Below, piece by piece: positions 10,644 through 22,563 of a stretch of 64,000 bases of DNA; the stretch's first letter is position 1, and each line of letters starts with the position of its first letter. The stretch comes from Pohlia nutans (lineage: Eukaryota; Streptophyta; Bryopsida; Bryales; Mniaceae): positions 20,168,113 through 20,232,112 of the forward strand of contig CM040092.1 of assembly GCA_022496805.1 (NCBI GenBank). Reading direction: 5' to 3'. The notes under the pieces were generated by a model. It was not told the origin of the DNA. It worked only from the letters and a program-made list of their open reading frames with translations, and did no database searches. Position numbers and translations under genes: made by a program.

Positions 10644-11931
10644 ATGGATGCGTGGCGCAGGGAACTCGAAGAGTCGTTGCAATGTGAGCTTGAGGGTTCA
10701 GATGATGAGGGTTTTGAAGAGGGGTTGCTTGAGATGTTTGTTGCAATAGGGGGAGAGGGTAGTGTCTCACTACCGTCTCCACCTAAATTTGGAGGAAGTA
10801 GAATGGGACGAAGATATATTTATCGGGAGAGAGAGAGAGCTCATGAGAGGTTGTTTGAGGACTACTTTTCAGAGAATCCTACCTATGATTCTGTGAATTT
10901 CCATAGGCGCTTTAGAATGCGGAGGGAGTTGTTCTTACTTATTGTGCAGGAGGTGTGCGCATATGATGATTGGTTTGTGCAAAAGAGGACGATTAGGTCT
11001 TTCTTCCTTGCAAAAATGCACTGTTGCAATTCGCATGCTTGCTTACGATATTCCCGCTGATGCAACTGATGAGTATTGTCGCATAGGAGAAAGTACAGCT
11101 ATCGAGGCTATGAAGAGGTTTACAATGGCCGTTCGCGCTTGCTTCGAATCCACTTTCTTGCGACAACTGTCCCTTGCAGATTATCAGAAGCAGATGGAGA
11201 TCAATGCAGCCCGAGGCTTCCCCGGTATGTTTGCTAGTCTAGACTACATGCATTGGGAGTGGAAGAATTGCCCGGTCGCATGGCAAGGCCAATTCCAAGA
11301 TAAAGATGGGGTGAGGAGTGTTATTTTGGAGGCCATTGCCGACCAAAGCATGTGGATTTGGCATGCTTTTTTTGGGCTCCCCGGAGGGAACAATGACATT
11401 AATGTCTTGGACCGCTCTCCAATCGTGAACAACTTATTGCGGGGTGTAGGTAACAATTTGAGCTTCTCGGTGAATGGCCACACTTACCCAAGGTACTACC
11501 TCCTTGCCGATGGAATCTATCCGTAGTGATCGTGTTTTTTACAGCCTATTCATGAGCCTCAAGGTGAGAAAAGACAACATTTCACTAAGATGCAAGCAGG
11601 GGCTAGAAAGGATGTGGAGAGGGCCTTCGGTTGCCTCCAAGCCCGTTGGGAGATTGTGAAGAACCCTTGCAGATAGTGGGAGTTAGAAACCATCAATGAC
11701 ATTATGATGTGTTGCATTATTTTACACAACATGATCCTTGATGATGAGCGGGATTTGAATTTGGAACCTATCTTTGATAGGACAATTGGGGGAGGCCAAA
11801 TGAGGGCTCATTTTACCTTCCGTGAATTACAGGAAGGAACACAAGAGATTGAAGATACAAATAGGCATTTTGCATTGCGGAATGATGTCATGGAGCACTT
11901 GTGGCAATTTAGAGGCAACTCCCGCTTTTAA
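10644..11931 (+). pseudogene. PIF/Harbinger DDE transposase (ALP1/DDE_Tnp_4 type), left copy
   Basis: It encodes a transposase of the Harbinger family, which cuts and reinserts the element through a DDE nuclease. The N-terminus (MDAWRREL..., ATG at 10644) is followed by a frame change near 10985-10995. Downstream the typical order continues: GLSSLQKCTVAIRMLAYDIP, the region of the first Asp (SLDYMHWEWKNCP, GAC at 11242), the second Asp (NNDINVLDRSP, GAC at 11395), YYLLADGIYP, and the Glu region (ARKDVERAFGCLQARW, GAG at 11617). The gene is dead: in-frame TAG and TGA at 11524-11529 and TAG at 11674 lie before or after the Glu motif. The frame ends at TAA 11929-11931. The right arm has the same lesions. 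Confidence 0.9.
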
Positions 11932-12467
11932 ATTTGTATTCCACTTTTCATCTTATGAATTCAAGTACATCTAAAAGTCCAAGTGCAATGTGGTATGTTC
12001 TGAAAAGCTCTTCATATCCAAGTGTAGGGTTTAAATTTTCTAAATTTTGAATGCACATGCACTTGCACATGGTTGAAAACATGGAATTTCCGTTCTAAAA
12101 TTGTGGGAACTACTACCTGTAGTTTTCAATTATTTTGAAAATAAAGAGAAGGCCTTCTAGGGTAGACTCCTTCTGACATTAGAGACTATTTGGAACTAAA
12201 TTTTTTAATATGTTTTGTAATTTGATTACAAAAAAATATTAACAATATGTAGATGAAATCTGTTGTGATGGGTTGAAATGTAATACTCTAAGTGTAGTGA
12301 TTTTTGGAGATTTCTTGGTTTCTTGACTTTATGAATTGACATTTTCAAGAGCACATTTAGACCAAAATCTTTGAATTTTTTGGTGAAACATTGCAACATG
12401 AAATAAGACATTAAAATTTCACAAATCATCTAATTACTAATCGGATCACATGTATATGAAGATTGAC

Positions 12468-12498
12468 CATCAATGACATTATGATGTGTTGCATTATA
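12468..12498 (+). repeat. 31-bp copy of a transposase-gene segment
   Basis: The 31 bases starting CCATCAATGACATTATGATG repeat 11690-11720 of the transposase pseudogene exactly. They sit as an isolated island where unrelated repeat sequences meet. The likely origin is template switching during repair. Confidence 0.75.
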
Positions 12499-12534
12499 TT
12501 TGACTATAAGAGAATAACAAATAGAGTTGGCAAA

Positions 12535-13420
12535 ATCATAACTCTCCATTTTTTGTACAGATGAGTGCCCAACATCATAAGGAACACCCTCCCATTTTAG
12601 TTATATTTTTGAAAAATATCTTTCCATATGTTATTGGAATTTTGCTAAGACTATGTTCTTTGACTTTAGTGGAAAATGCAGCCATGAGTCCCGGGACTCC
12701 ATTTTTGAAATTTTTTGCACAGTTGGGTGCCTAACATCATTGGGAACATCCTCAAATTTTTTTTATATTTATGAAAAATATATTTCCATGTGTTATTGGG
12801 ATTTTGCTAACTCTATGTTTTTTGACTAGGACTTGCAATATGTGGAAAATGCAGCCATGAGTCCTGGGACTCCATTTTGGGATTTTTTTGCATAGTTGGG
12901 TGCCTAACATCATTGGGAACACCTTAAATTTTTATTAATATTTATGAAAAATATTTTTCCATATGTTATTGGAATTTTGCTAACTCTATGTTTTTTTATT
13001 AGGATTTGCAATACGTGGAAAATGCATCCATGAGTCCTGGGACTCCATTTTGGAATTTTTTTTTTGCATAGATGGGTGCCTAACATCATTAGAAACACCC
13101 TCAAATTTTTTTGATATTTATGAAAAATAATTTATTATATGTTATCGGGATTTTGCTAACTCTATGCTTTTTGACTAGGATTTGCAATATGTGGAAAATG
13201 CAGCCATGAGTCCCGGGACTCAATTTTGGAAATTTTTTGCACAGATGCGTGCCTAACATCCTTGGAAACACCCTCAAAAAAAATTATTTATGAAAAATAT
13301 TTTTTCATATGTTATTGGGATTTTGCCAACTCTATGTTTTTTGGGTCCTTATATTTGGCAAATAAGAGAATTGGTAAATGTCAAGTTTCATTCTTAGTTC
13401 AAAAAATGAGACCTTAAACA
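12535..13420 (+). repeat. 174-bp tandem repeat with palindromic core, left arm
   Basis: There are about five units. The marker GAGTCCCGGGACTC, or a one-base variant with GTCCTGGGAC, falls at 12685, 12859, 13032 and 13208, giving spacings of 173-176 bp. Each unit also repeats GGTGCCTAACATCATTGGGA and CATATGTTATTGG. GAGTCCCGGGACTC is a perfect 14-bp palindrome. Short frames here are unlikely to be genes. Confidence 0.85.
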
Positions 13421-13713
13421 TGATTTTCCAAAACACAAATCATACCATCTCGGAGTGCATGTTATTGCAATTTCATTACAATAATTTTTTTAATTTTATT
13501 TTTAATTTGGAAATTTAAATTGAATTTCATAAGAAAAGCTTGAAATTTTAATTACAATTAAATAAAAACATATATGATGAATCCAAACGTACAAATGTAA
13601 TCTTCACATTGACATATACAACTTAGCGATGGACATCAACTCCACTTTTGATATTCATCAAACATTTTATAACGCATCTTCGAAATCCGTGTTGAATTGG
13701 GATGTTGAAGGGG

Positions 13714-14347
13714 TTAACCCTTTGTAGTACGGAAAAGTTCACTAAGGAATTCTAACCTAGGCGATCTTTCCTGGTAGGGTTCTTTTAAGGGGAAAGATTA
13801 AATCGTTTAAGGATAATTCACTAAAGTCACTTATAAGGATAAAGATAATTCAACTCAATCACCTAATGTTAATAAAACTTAGTTTATGTTAAATTGTGGT
13901 ATGGGCTCTCACCTATAACTAATTCCAGTCAATTAGATATGCTTCTGTCTTGTCCTATCTTAAGGTCAAATAGTCATAGCAAAAGGGGAGACACCCTTTT
14001 ATAGTATCCAAGTGAGTTAAATAGACATAGTTTCCAAGTATCCATGTTTTACAGTCCTCACTTCTCTTATGTCTATTTATAAATTCATGTCTATTGTATA
14101 ATTTGCTTAAGTTAAGAGAAAAGAGTCTTATCTCATATAGGTCTTTCGCTTAAATCTTTATACTCCATCTTGCTCCATCTCGCATTCTTTATTTATTTAG
14201 TGTACTCCTTTACACTTTAAGAATTTACGTATCCTTTCTCTTAGGACACTACAACGACATTGACTCCATTATACCCACGAGGATCTACACTATCAATCTA
14301 AAGTAAAGTTTATAAAGAATAATTATTTCATAAAGATGGCCGGTCCT
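13714..14347. other. Inner part of left arm
   Basis: No coding sequence is visible. It begins TTAACCCTTTGTAGTACGG, another TTAA-flanked end, and runs to the arm/spacer junction. Phrases such as GTCTATTTAACTC and GACTATTTGACC (on the complement) resemble the dyads found in the spacer, so arm and spacer sequence probably belong together. Confidence 0.5.
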
Positions 14348-14363
14348 ATAAGATGGCCGGTCC
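14335..14363 (+). repeat. Repeated GATGGCCGGTCC at the arm/spacer junction
   Basis: GATGGCCGGTCC occurs at 14335-14346 and again at 14352-14363, separated by TATAA. The first copy is the last matched sequence of the arm. At the other junction (17408) only one copy exists, followed by a different sequence. This is short homology exactly at a rearrangement junction. Confidence 0.8.
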
Positions 14364-14814
14364 AGGAGTTTTACAACCTTTTGTATTTGAATCATAAACT
14401 AACTCTAAAATCTTTGTAGATTCTATGAAGTTAAGAGCAATGACTTGTGCAATTCTAGGCTTTTTTGCCTCATGTATCTCAAGCTCAGCCATCTCTGCAA
14501 TAAAATGAATGGTTATAGACTAATAGAATTTAAGGTAGTAGAATGTAAGGCACTAAATACTTTGGATATATTTTAATAAATAAAAAATCCTCATTATATA
14601 GTTACTTGTAAAAGCTTTTACTGTAGTTTTCAATTTAAAAGTATTAAATGTAAATGTAAAAGCTTTTACTTTAGTTTTCAACTTAAAAGTATTAAAAATA
14701 AATGTAAAAGTGTGTATTTAAAAGTGTGACCCTAAATGTAAAAATGTCAATTTAAAAAGTAAAAGTGTGTATTAAATTAATGTCAATTTAGAAAGTAAAA
14801 AACAAAGACCCCAA

Positions 14815-14942
14815 GTAGTGCAGCTAGGGTCCCCAGGTAGTGTAGCTGGGGCCCCAGGTAGTGCAGTTGGGGTCCCCAGGTAGTGCAGCTGGGGCCCGAG
14901 TTAGTGCAGTTGGGGTCCCCAGGTAGTGCAGCTGGGGTCCCG
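14815..14942 (+). repeat. 22-23 bp minisatellite
   Basis: About six units of CCCCAGGTAGTGCAGCTGGG with small changes (TGTAGCTGGG, AGTTGGGG). It is distinctly GC-rich against its AT-rich surroundings. Confidence 0.85.
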
Positions 14943-14944
14943 AC

Positions 14945-15392
14945 TCAACACTGTTTTCAAAGATTTGTTATAAAATGTTTGATGAAAAATGAAAATGGAG
15001 TTGACGTATAAAACAAAGTTGTAAATGTCAATGTGAAGATAACATCTGTACGGTTGGATTCATCATATTTATTATTAAATATTGTAATGAAACTAGAATA
15101 ACATGCACTACAAAATAGAATGGTTTCCATTATCTGATTCTACTTATTATGAAAAATCATGTTTAAAGTCCCACTTTTTGAACTAAGAATGAAAATTGAC
15201 ATAAACCACTTCTATTATTTTTCAGAAATTCACATTTTTTCTTTTTTTGAAGATCCGCACCGTACAAGTGGTAGTCAACTAGCACAAGAATTAAGGAAAT
15301 GTTGGATGGATGAAAAACATCACCATATGTGGTGAAGGGACGCGTCAGAAATCATCCAGCGTCCAAAATATGGACGCTGGCGCGTCAAAGGG
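14945..15392. mobile_element. TTAA-element fragment ending GGCGCGTCAAAGGG
   Basis: Parts of the sequence match the element at 46036-47412 in reverse. The right end CGCGTCAAAGGG is the complement of that element's start (CCCTTTGACGCG) and abuts TTAA at 15393-15396. The left end is not resolved. Confidence 0.5.
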
Positions 15393-15396
15393 TTAA

Positions 15397-15803
15397 CCCC
15401 TAACCGCCCAACCATCCATATTTTGGATGATTTAAACCCGGATTTCTCATCGAACATGCACTTTTTGCAGTGTGAAATTTTTACTAAAACTTTTATATAA
15501 AATTAGCTTCGTGCATGTGTGATCCGATTAGAAAGGGGATGATTTGTGAAATTTTTATGCCTCATTTCAAGCCTATTTCATGTGTTGAAATTGCCTTTCA
15601 ACACTGAGGTGTTCTTCTTTGAAAAATTCCCCTAAGTGAAATTTTGATTGGATGAACATAATTTCAATTGGGTTGGAAAGAAGACTTGTTTACCTATGAT
15701 ATGTTATTCTTTTTTTTTTTTCTAAAAAGAGCTTGTTTTTTCGACTTAGGCAGGGCGGAAAAATGGATAGTGACCACAAAACCGTCTCTTACGAGCTTAA
15801 GGG
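15397..15803. mobile_element. TTAA-flanked non-autonomous element in spacer
   Basis: It begins CCCCTAACCGCCC after TTAA (15393-15396) and ends CTTAAGGG before TTAA (15804-15807). The body carries GCACTTTTTGCAGTGTG and GTGATCCGATTAGAAAGGGG, shared with the elements at 54480, 55052 and 61725. It is 407 bp long and non-coding. Confidence 0.65.
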
Positions 15804-16170
15804 TTAAGGTCTCACTTTTGAACTAAGAATGAAACTTGACATAAACCAATTTCATCATTTACAACAAAAATCACAATATCTTATTTTGAAGAAACTTGAC
15901 ATAAACCAATTTCATCATTTTGAAGATCGTACTGTACAAAACGGTAGTCCACTAGGATAGGAACCAAGGAAAATTTACATGGATAAAATTTTGCATGGGA
16001 TGTAGTCAAGCAAAGGCTTACAGATTAGTCATCATCCATTATATAGACACAGGCATGCCAAAGGGTGTACTGTGAATTTTTTTTTGTGAAACTCTAAATT
16101 GATTTTAGGTGTGAATGTTTTATGTCTAATGGACTAGAATGGAAGTGGTGTGTAAATTAAGATACAAACA

Positions 16171-16976
16171 GTCAATTAGACTCAAACCGGGATCTTAAAG
16201 GGTATAACTGTTAGAATTCATAGTATATATATGAGGGAAAGGAGCAAGTTGTCTCCCTCGCTACACTAATAGGAGTGATAGTCTAAGCTATAATACTTTT
16301 TATGTTTTTGCTTTGTAAATATTTCTATTGCTCATGCTTAAAGTCGAGTTGACAGGGAGAAGTAAAGAAGCATTGGAATGCTGATTTTTGCTTTACTTTG
16401 CTTATTGATTTGATGTATGAATTTGGAATTGTCTATTTGATTTAGTCTTATTTGCTGTTGAATGAGAATGTTGCATGAAATTCTTGAAGTGTGTATGTAA
16501 ATTGATTTTTGTATGCATTCATGTAAACAGTCCATTTGACAGATATTGGTTGAGTTTGGATTATGAGAGTATGAGAATGCATGACAACTGAATGAGGAGA
16601 GTTCTAGTCAAATTGATTTAAGTCTATCAGTTTATGTTATACATAGTGAATGCAGAGTTGTATTGAGATCATGGGGAAATTGGTGAATTGATACAGTCAA
16701 TTGGACATTGGTGAACTCTGGTCAAATTGACATTGAATATTTTATTGAGCAACCAGTCTAATTGAACAAGTTTTTCAAGTGCAACTGTCTATTTGACTAT
16801 ACTGGAAATTATTGTGTACTGGTTACATGCAAGAACATGGAAATTTGACAATGTAATTGATTCAAGTGACTTCAAATCAATAGAGAAATTCTGATCATTG
16901 AAAAGAATACTGAGTGAACACTATAACGGTCTATTTGACTATGTTCAGAATATCATGAAGGTTATATAAAATTATA

Positions 16977-17034
<58 letters not shown>

Positions 17035-17339
17035 TTAAAATATGTTAAATAAAAATTGTCAATTTGACTTAGAGAGTGTATTTGTGTATTTGAATGAGCG
17101 AATCAATATATAATGACTCGGTCAGGAGTGAAGTTCTTAAGAAATATATATGCATAGTGACGACTGTGTATATTTAGGAGTGAGACCAAGGGAGTTGATA
17201 GCTAGTGGGTAAAACTAGATTGTTTCAAACTCCGTTGTGGTGCATTGCCTTATAAATTATTACCTCGGGTATTTAAAGATACAAAATGAATTTTGTTTGA
17301 TAATAGTTGTACAACTAGAATATAGAGAGTCAATTTGAC
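16171..17339. repeat. Dispersed GTCNANTTGAC dyads
   Basis: Nine near-palindromic 11-mers of the form GTC(A/T/C)A(T/A)TTGAC or close variants lie at 16171, 16530, 16696, 16721, 16756, 16787, 16929, 17058 and 17329. They are not tandem. Each is an inverted pair of TTGAC cores, the core of the WRKY W-box. Function is unknown. Confidence 0.6.
16981..17032. repeat. (TA)n microsatellite
   Basis: A pure TA tract of about 52 bp. Confidence 0.95.
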
Positions 17340-18334
17340 ATTGAATATGTTATACAACGAGTGGTCAATGGTATTAACAAGTCGTAGTGATAAAGAGTGA
17401 ATTCATAAGGACCGGCCATCTTTATGAAATAATTATTCTTTATAAACTTTACTTTAGATTGATAGTGTAGATCCTCGTGGGTATAATGGAGTCAATGTCG
17501 TTGTAGTGTCCTAAGAGAAAGGATACGTAAATTCTTAAAGTGTAAAGGAGTACACTAAATAAATAAAGAATGCGAGATGGAGCAAGATGGAGTATAAAGA
17601 TTTAAGCGAAAGACCTATATGAGATAAGACTCTTTTCTCTTAACTTAAGCAAATTATACAATAGACATGAATTTATAAATAGACATAAGAGAAGTGAGGA
17701 CTGTAAAACATGGATACTTGGAAACTATGTCTATTTAACTCACTTGGATACTATAAAAGGGTGTCTCCCCTTTTGCTATGACTATTTGACCTTAAGATAG
17801 GACAAGACAGAAGCATATCTAATTGACTGGAATTAGTTATAGGTGAGAGCCCATACCACAATTTAACATAAACTAAGTTTTATTAACATTAGGTGATTGA
17901 GTTGAATTATCTTTATCCTTATAAGTGACTTTAGTGAATTATCCTTAAACGATTTAATCTTTCCCCTTAAAAGAACCCTACCAGGAAAGATCGCCTAGGT
18001 TAGAATTCCTTAGTGAACTTTTCCGTACTACAAAGGGTTAACCCCTTCAACATCCCAATTCAACACGGATTTCGAAGATGCGTTATAAAATGTTTGATGA
18101 ATATCAAAAGTGGAGTTGATGTCCATCGCTAAGTTGTATATGTCAATGTGAAGATTACATTTGTACGTTTGGATTCATCATATATGTTTTTATTTAATTG
18201 TAATTAAAATTTCAAGCTTTTCTTATGAAATTCAATTTAAATTTCCAAATTAAAAATAAAATTAAAAAAATTATTGTAATGAAATTGCAATAACATGCAC
18301 TCCGAGATGGTATGATTTGTGTTTTGGAAAATCA

Positions 18335-19220
18335 TGTTTAAGGTCTCATTTTTTGAACTAAGAATGAAACTTGACATTTACCAATTCTCTTATTTGCCAA
18401 ATATAAGGACCCAAAAAACATAGAGTTGGCAAAATCCCAATAACATATGAAAAAATATTTTTCATAAATAATTTTTTTTGAGGGTGTTTCCAAGGATGTT
18501 AGGCACGCATCTGTGCAAAAAATTTCCAAAATTGAGTCCCGGGACTCATGGCTGCATTTTCCACATATTGCAAATCCTAGTCAAAAAGCATAGAGTTAGC
18601 AAAATCCCGATAACATATAATAAATTATTTTTCATAAATATCAAAAAAATTTGAGGGTGTTTCTAATGATGTTAGGCACCCATCTATGCAAAAAAAAAAT
18701 TCCAAAATGGAGTCCCAGGACTCATGGATGCATTTTCCACGTATTGCAAATCCTAATAAAAAAACATAGAGTTAGCAAAATTCCAATAACATATGGAAAA
18801 ATATTTTTCATAAATATTAATAAAAATTTAAGGTGTTCCCAATGATGTTAGGCACCCAACTATGCAAAAAAATCCCAAAATGGAGTCCCAGGACTCATGG
18901 CTGCATTTTCCACATATTGCAAGTCCTAGTCAAAAAACATAGAGTTAGCAAAATCCCAATAACACATGGAAATATATTTTTCATAAATATAAAAAAAATT
19001 TGAGGATGTTCCCAATGATGTTAGGCACCCAACTGTGCAAAAAATTTCAAAAATGGAGTCCCGGGACTCATGGCTGCATTTTCCACTAAAGTCAAAGAAC
19101 ATAGTCTTAGCAAAATTCCAATAACATATGGAAAGATATTTTTCAAAAATATAACTAAAATGGGAGGGTGTTCCTTATGATGTTGGGCACTCATCTGTAC
19201 AAAAAATGGAGAGTTATGAT
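18335..19220 (-). repeat. 174-bp tandem repeat, right arm copy
   Basis: Mirror image of 12535-13420, with the GAGTCCCGGGACTC palindrome in some units. Confidence 0.85.
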
Positions 19221-19823
19221 TTTGCCAACTCTATTTGTTATTCTCTTATAGTCAAATATAATGCAACACATCATAATGTCATTGATGGTCAATCTTCATA
19301 TACATGTGATCCGATTAGTAATTAGATGATTTGTGAAATTTTAATGTCTTATTTCATGTTGCAATGTTTCACCAAAAAATTCAAAGATTTTGGTCTAAAT
19401 GTGCTCTTGAAAATGTCAATTCATAAAGTCAAGAAACCAAGAAATCTCCAAAAATCACTACACTTAGAGTATTACATTTCAACCCATCACAACAGATTTC
19501 ATCTACATATTGTTAATATTTTTTTGTAATCAAATTACAAAACATATTAAAAAATTTAGTTCCAAATAGTCTCTAATGTCAGAAGGAGTCTACCCTAGAA
19601 GGCCTTCTCTTTATTTTCAAAATAATTGAAAACTACAGGTAGTAGTTCCCACAATTTTAGAACGGAAATTCCATGTTTTCAACCATGTGCAAGTGCATGT
19701 GCATTCAAAATTTAGAAAATTTAAACCCTACACTTGGATATGAAGAGCTTTTCAGAACATACCACATTGCACTTGGACTTTTAGATGTACTTGAATTCAT
19801 AAGATGAAAAGTGGAATACAAAT

Positions 19824-21111
19824 TTAAAAGCGGGAGTTGCCTCTAAATTGCCACAAGTGCTCCATGACATCATTCCGCAATGCAAAATGCCTATTTGTAT
19901 CTTCAATCTCTTGTGTTCCTTCCTGTAATTCACGGAAGGTAAAATGAGCCCTCATTTGGCCTCCCCCAATTGTCCTATCAAAGATAGGTTCCAAATTCAA
20001 ATCCCGCTCATCATCAAGGATCATGTTGTGTAAAATAATGCAACACATCATAATGTCATTGATGGTTTCTAACTCCCACTATCTGCAAGGGTTCTTCACA
20101 ATCTCCCAACGGGCTTGGAGGCAACCGAAGGCCCTCTCCACATCCTTTCTAGCCCCTGCTTGCATCTTAGTGAAATGTTGTCTTTTCTCACCTTGAGGCT
20201 CATGAATAGGCTGTAAAAAACACGATCACTACGGATAGATTCCATCGGCAAGGAGGTAGTACCTTGGGTAAGTGTGGCCATTCACCGAGAAGCTCAAATT
20301 GTTACCTACACCCCGCAATAAGTTGTTCACGATTGGAGAGCGGTCCAAGACATTAATGTCATTGTTCCCTCCGGGGAGCCCAAAAAAAGCATGCCAAATC
20401 CACATGCTTTGGTCGGCAATGGCCTCCAAAATAACACTCCTCACCCCATCTTTATCTTGGAATTGGCCTTGCCATGCGACCGGGCAATTCTTCCACTCCC
20501 AATGCATGTAGTCTAGACTAGCAAACATACCGGGGAAGCCTCGGGCTGCATTGATCTCCATCTGCTTCTGATAATCTGCAAGGGACAGTTGTCGCAAGAA
20601 AGTGGATTCGAAGCAAGCGCGAACGGCCATTGTAAACCTCTTCATAGCCTCGATAGCTGTACTTTCTCCTATGCGACAATACTCATCAGTTGCATCAGCG
20701 GGAATATCGTAAGCAAGCATGCGAATTGCAACAGTGCATTTTTGCAAGGAAGAAAGACCTAATCGTCCTCTTTTGCACAAACCAATCATCATATGCGCAC
20801 ACCTCCTGCACAATAAGTAAGAACAACTCCCTCCGCATTCTAAAGCGCCTATGGAAATTCACAGAATCATAGGTAGGATTCTCTGAAAAGTAGTCCTCAA
20901 ACAACCTCTCATGAGCTCTCTCTCTCTCCCGATAAATATATCTTCGTCCCATTCTACTTCCTCCAAATTTAGGTGGAGACGGTAGTGAGACACTACCCTC
21001 TCCCCCTATTGCAACAAACATCTCAAGCAACCCCTCTTCAAAACCCTCATCATCTGAACCCTCAAGCTCACATTGCAACGACTCTTCGAGTTCCCTGCGC
21101 CACGCATCCAT
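19824..21111 (-). pseudogene. PIF/Harbinger DDE transposase, right copy
   Basis: It is the mirror copy of 10644-11931. It has the same N-terminal frame change, the same in-frame stops after DGIYP and after the Glu motif, and the same three acidic residues. The translated frames I compared are identical between copies, so the lesions came before the duplication. The two copies in opposite orientation could yield a hairpin RNA if the element is transcribed through. Confidence 0.9.
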
Positions 21112-21260
21112 TGCAACAACAACAAAAACACACCACACACGAAAACAAAGCTGGAGAAAAATTTGGCTTCAAATCCTGGAGCTAAAATACATCAAAACTA
21201 AATAAGGGGTTGTTTAAGGTACGACATGATTGGCCACTGAATCAAAAGAAGAACAATGCG

Positions 21261-22030
21261 GGGTGATTGCAAGCTACGGTCTACCAAGTGGGAAGTGCAG
21301 CTTGTGCAGCTAAAGGCCATGCAGCTCGTGCACTAGCGTAGTAATGCGCACCTCTCAACTTTCAATTAGATCAAAAATTTCACCATCCCAAATAGGGTTT
21401 ATGCTAATACTTTCACTTTAGCAATTGTTAAGTTAATTTCAAGTCTTTGGGCATTACTCAATAGCCTTTTCTGTTTTTTACCGAGAATGGGTAATTAGAG
21501 CCTTTTTTACATAACATCCTTAGCTAGATTTTATGAAAAATGCATTTCTTATCCCACCTCTGAAGTTGAACCATTATTTTATTTCCAAAAAAAAAATTCC
21601 AAAAAAAACTTTTAACTGCACGAAAATCTTAAAAAACAAAAACATCATCAAACAATTAATTAAAAAATAAGTAAGCGTAGTACCCAAAAAAATAAAATAT
21701 GGTAGCTTTGTACACACTTGTGGTATGTTGCTATAAATTTTTGAAGTTCAATTTTGGCCCCCTTCTAGCATTTCCCATAAAATAGGTGCACTTTTGACAA
21801 GCGACACGCTACCAAATCTAAGTAGAAATGCTTAATTTGGATAGAAAGATTGAAAATTTGCAAACTTTATTGTGGTAGACATCTTAACTTTAGAATTCTA
21901 GAAACAATGCAATTTTTTTCGTCAAAAAATTCCATTCCAATATTTATTGATGATTTTCCAAAGATTGGGTAAGTGCACCAATTTGTAGACCGCGACAAAA
22001 AGTTTGGGTGACCGTAGCTTGCAACCACCC
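21261..22030. mobile_element. GGGTG-family TIR element nested in right arm
   Basis: Mirror copy of 9725-10494, with the same inverted ends and flanking 4-bp repeat (TGCG in this orientation). Confidence 0.75.
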
Positions 22031-22563
22031 TGCGACCTGTTTTCAAACTTCAACATCTTTTGCTGGAATGCATAGAGCCCCCAAAGCATAATCACAAAGC
22101 CAAGGAGCTGATGCACTGGAGTGTTTTCTGGTCCATTATGTGGGGTGGAAATGAAAGAGGCTTCAGGGCTACCAGTCAAATCTACTCTGAGGTGTAGATT
22201 TGAGGGCGGAGCTTCCGAGGAAATCTAATCTGTCGTGTAGATTTGGAACCTATTATCTACGTTTTGTTTGGATTTGGGAGTGAGAGGTTTCCAGCACATG
22301 ATCCTCATGGGCTTCAACTGAACATCCTTTTGTTTTCTGTACAGGAATTCTGATGGATTGTGGCCAGGTCAACAAGGTCTTCCCTTGGTCAAAAGGCATG
22401 TGCATCGCAGTTCGAGGCCCGGGCCATAATTTGAGGAGCACTGGCTGTCAGGATAGACAGCATTTCGAGGCAACGGTGCCGGCCGGGTTGGGGCCGCTTC
22501 AATTGTAAATTTTTTTTTTGTAAATCCACTCCCAAATCAGCCCCTCCAAATGCGGGTGGCGGG

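Larger units (their letters stand above)
12185..13713. mobile_element. TTAA-element fragments in left arm
   Basis: Bases 12200-12460 match, in reverse orientation, the body of the elements at 54480 and 61725 (GGTTGAAATGTAATACTCTA, CTAATCGGATCACA). Bases 13440-13713 match the 3' part of the element at 46036-47412 (AATCCAAACGTACAAATGTA), ending AAGGGG before TTAA at 13714-13717. A 174-bp tandem repeat lies between them. No intact left end was found. Confidence 0.55.
9161..14347 (+). repeat. Left arm of the palindrome (5187 bp)
   Basis: It is the near-perfect inverted copy of 17408-22594. Nine translated frames spread over the arm are identical in the other arm. The exception I found is one base, G at 9350 against A at the mirrored 22405. 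The five other differences I see all lie within the outer 31 bp. The arm ends at GGCCGGTCCT (14347). Confidence 0.9.
14348..17407. other. Spacer of the palindrome (3060 bp)
   Basis: This is the single-copy centre between the arms. It holds a CCCCAGGTAGTGCAGCTGGG minisatellite, fragments and one full TTAA element, a region rich in GTC(N)ANTTGAC dyads, and a (TA)n tract. No gene or transposase end (no inward GGATGCCC) is present. Confidence 0.7.

Noticed and set aside
16200..17407. LTR retrotransposon or solo LTR in the spacer (TGTTAGAATTC start, TATATATA)
   Set aside because: No second LTR, no primer-binding site, no polypurine tract and no gag/pol coding sequence found.
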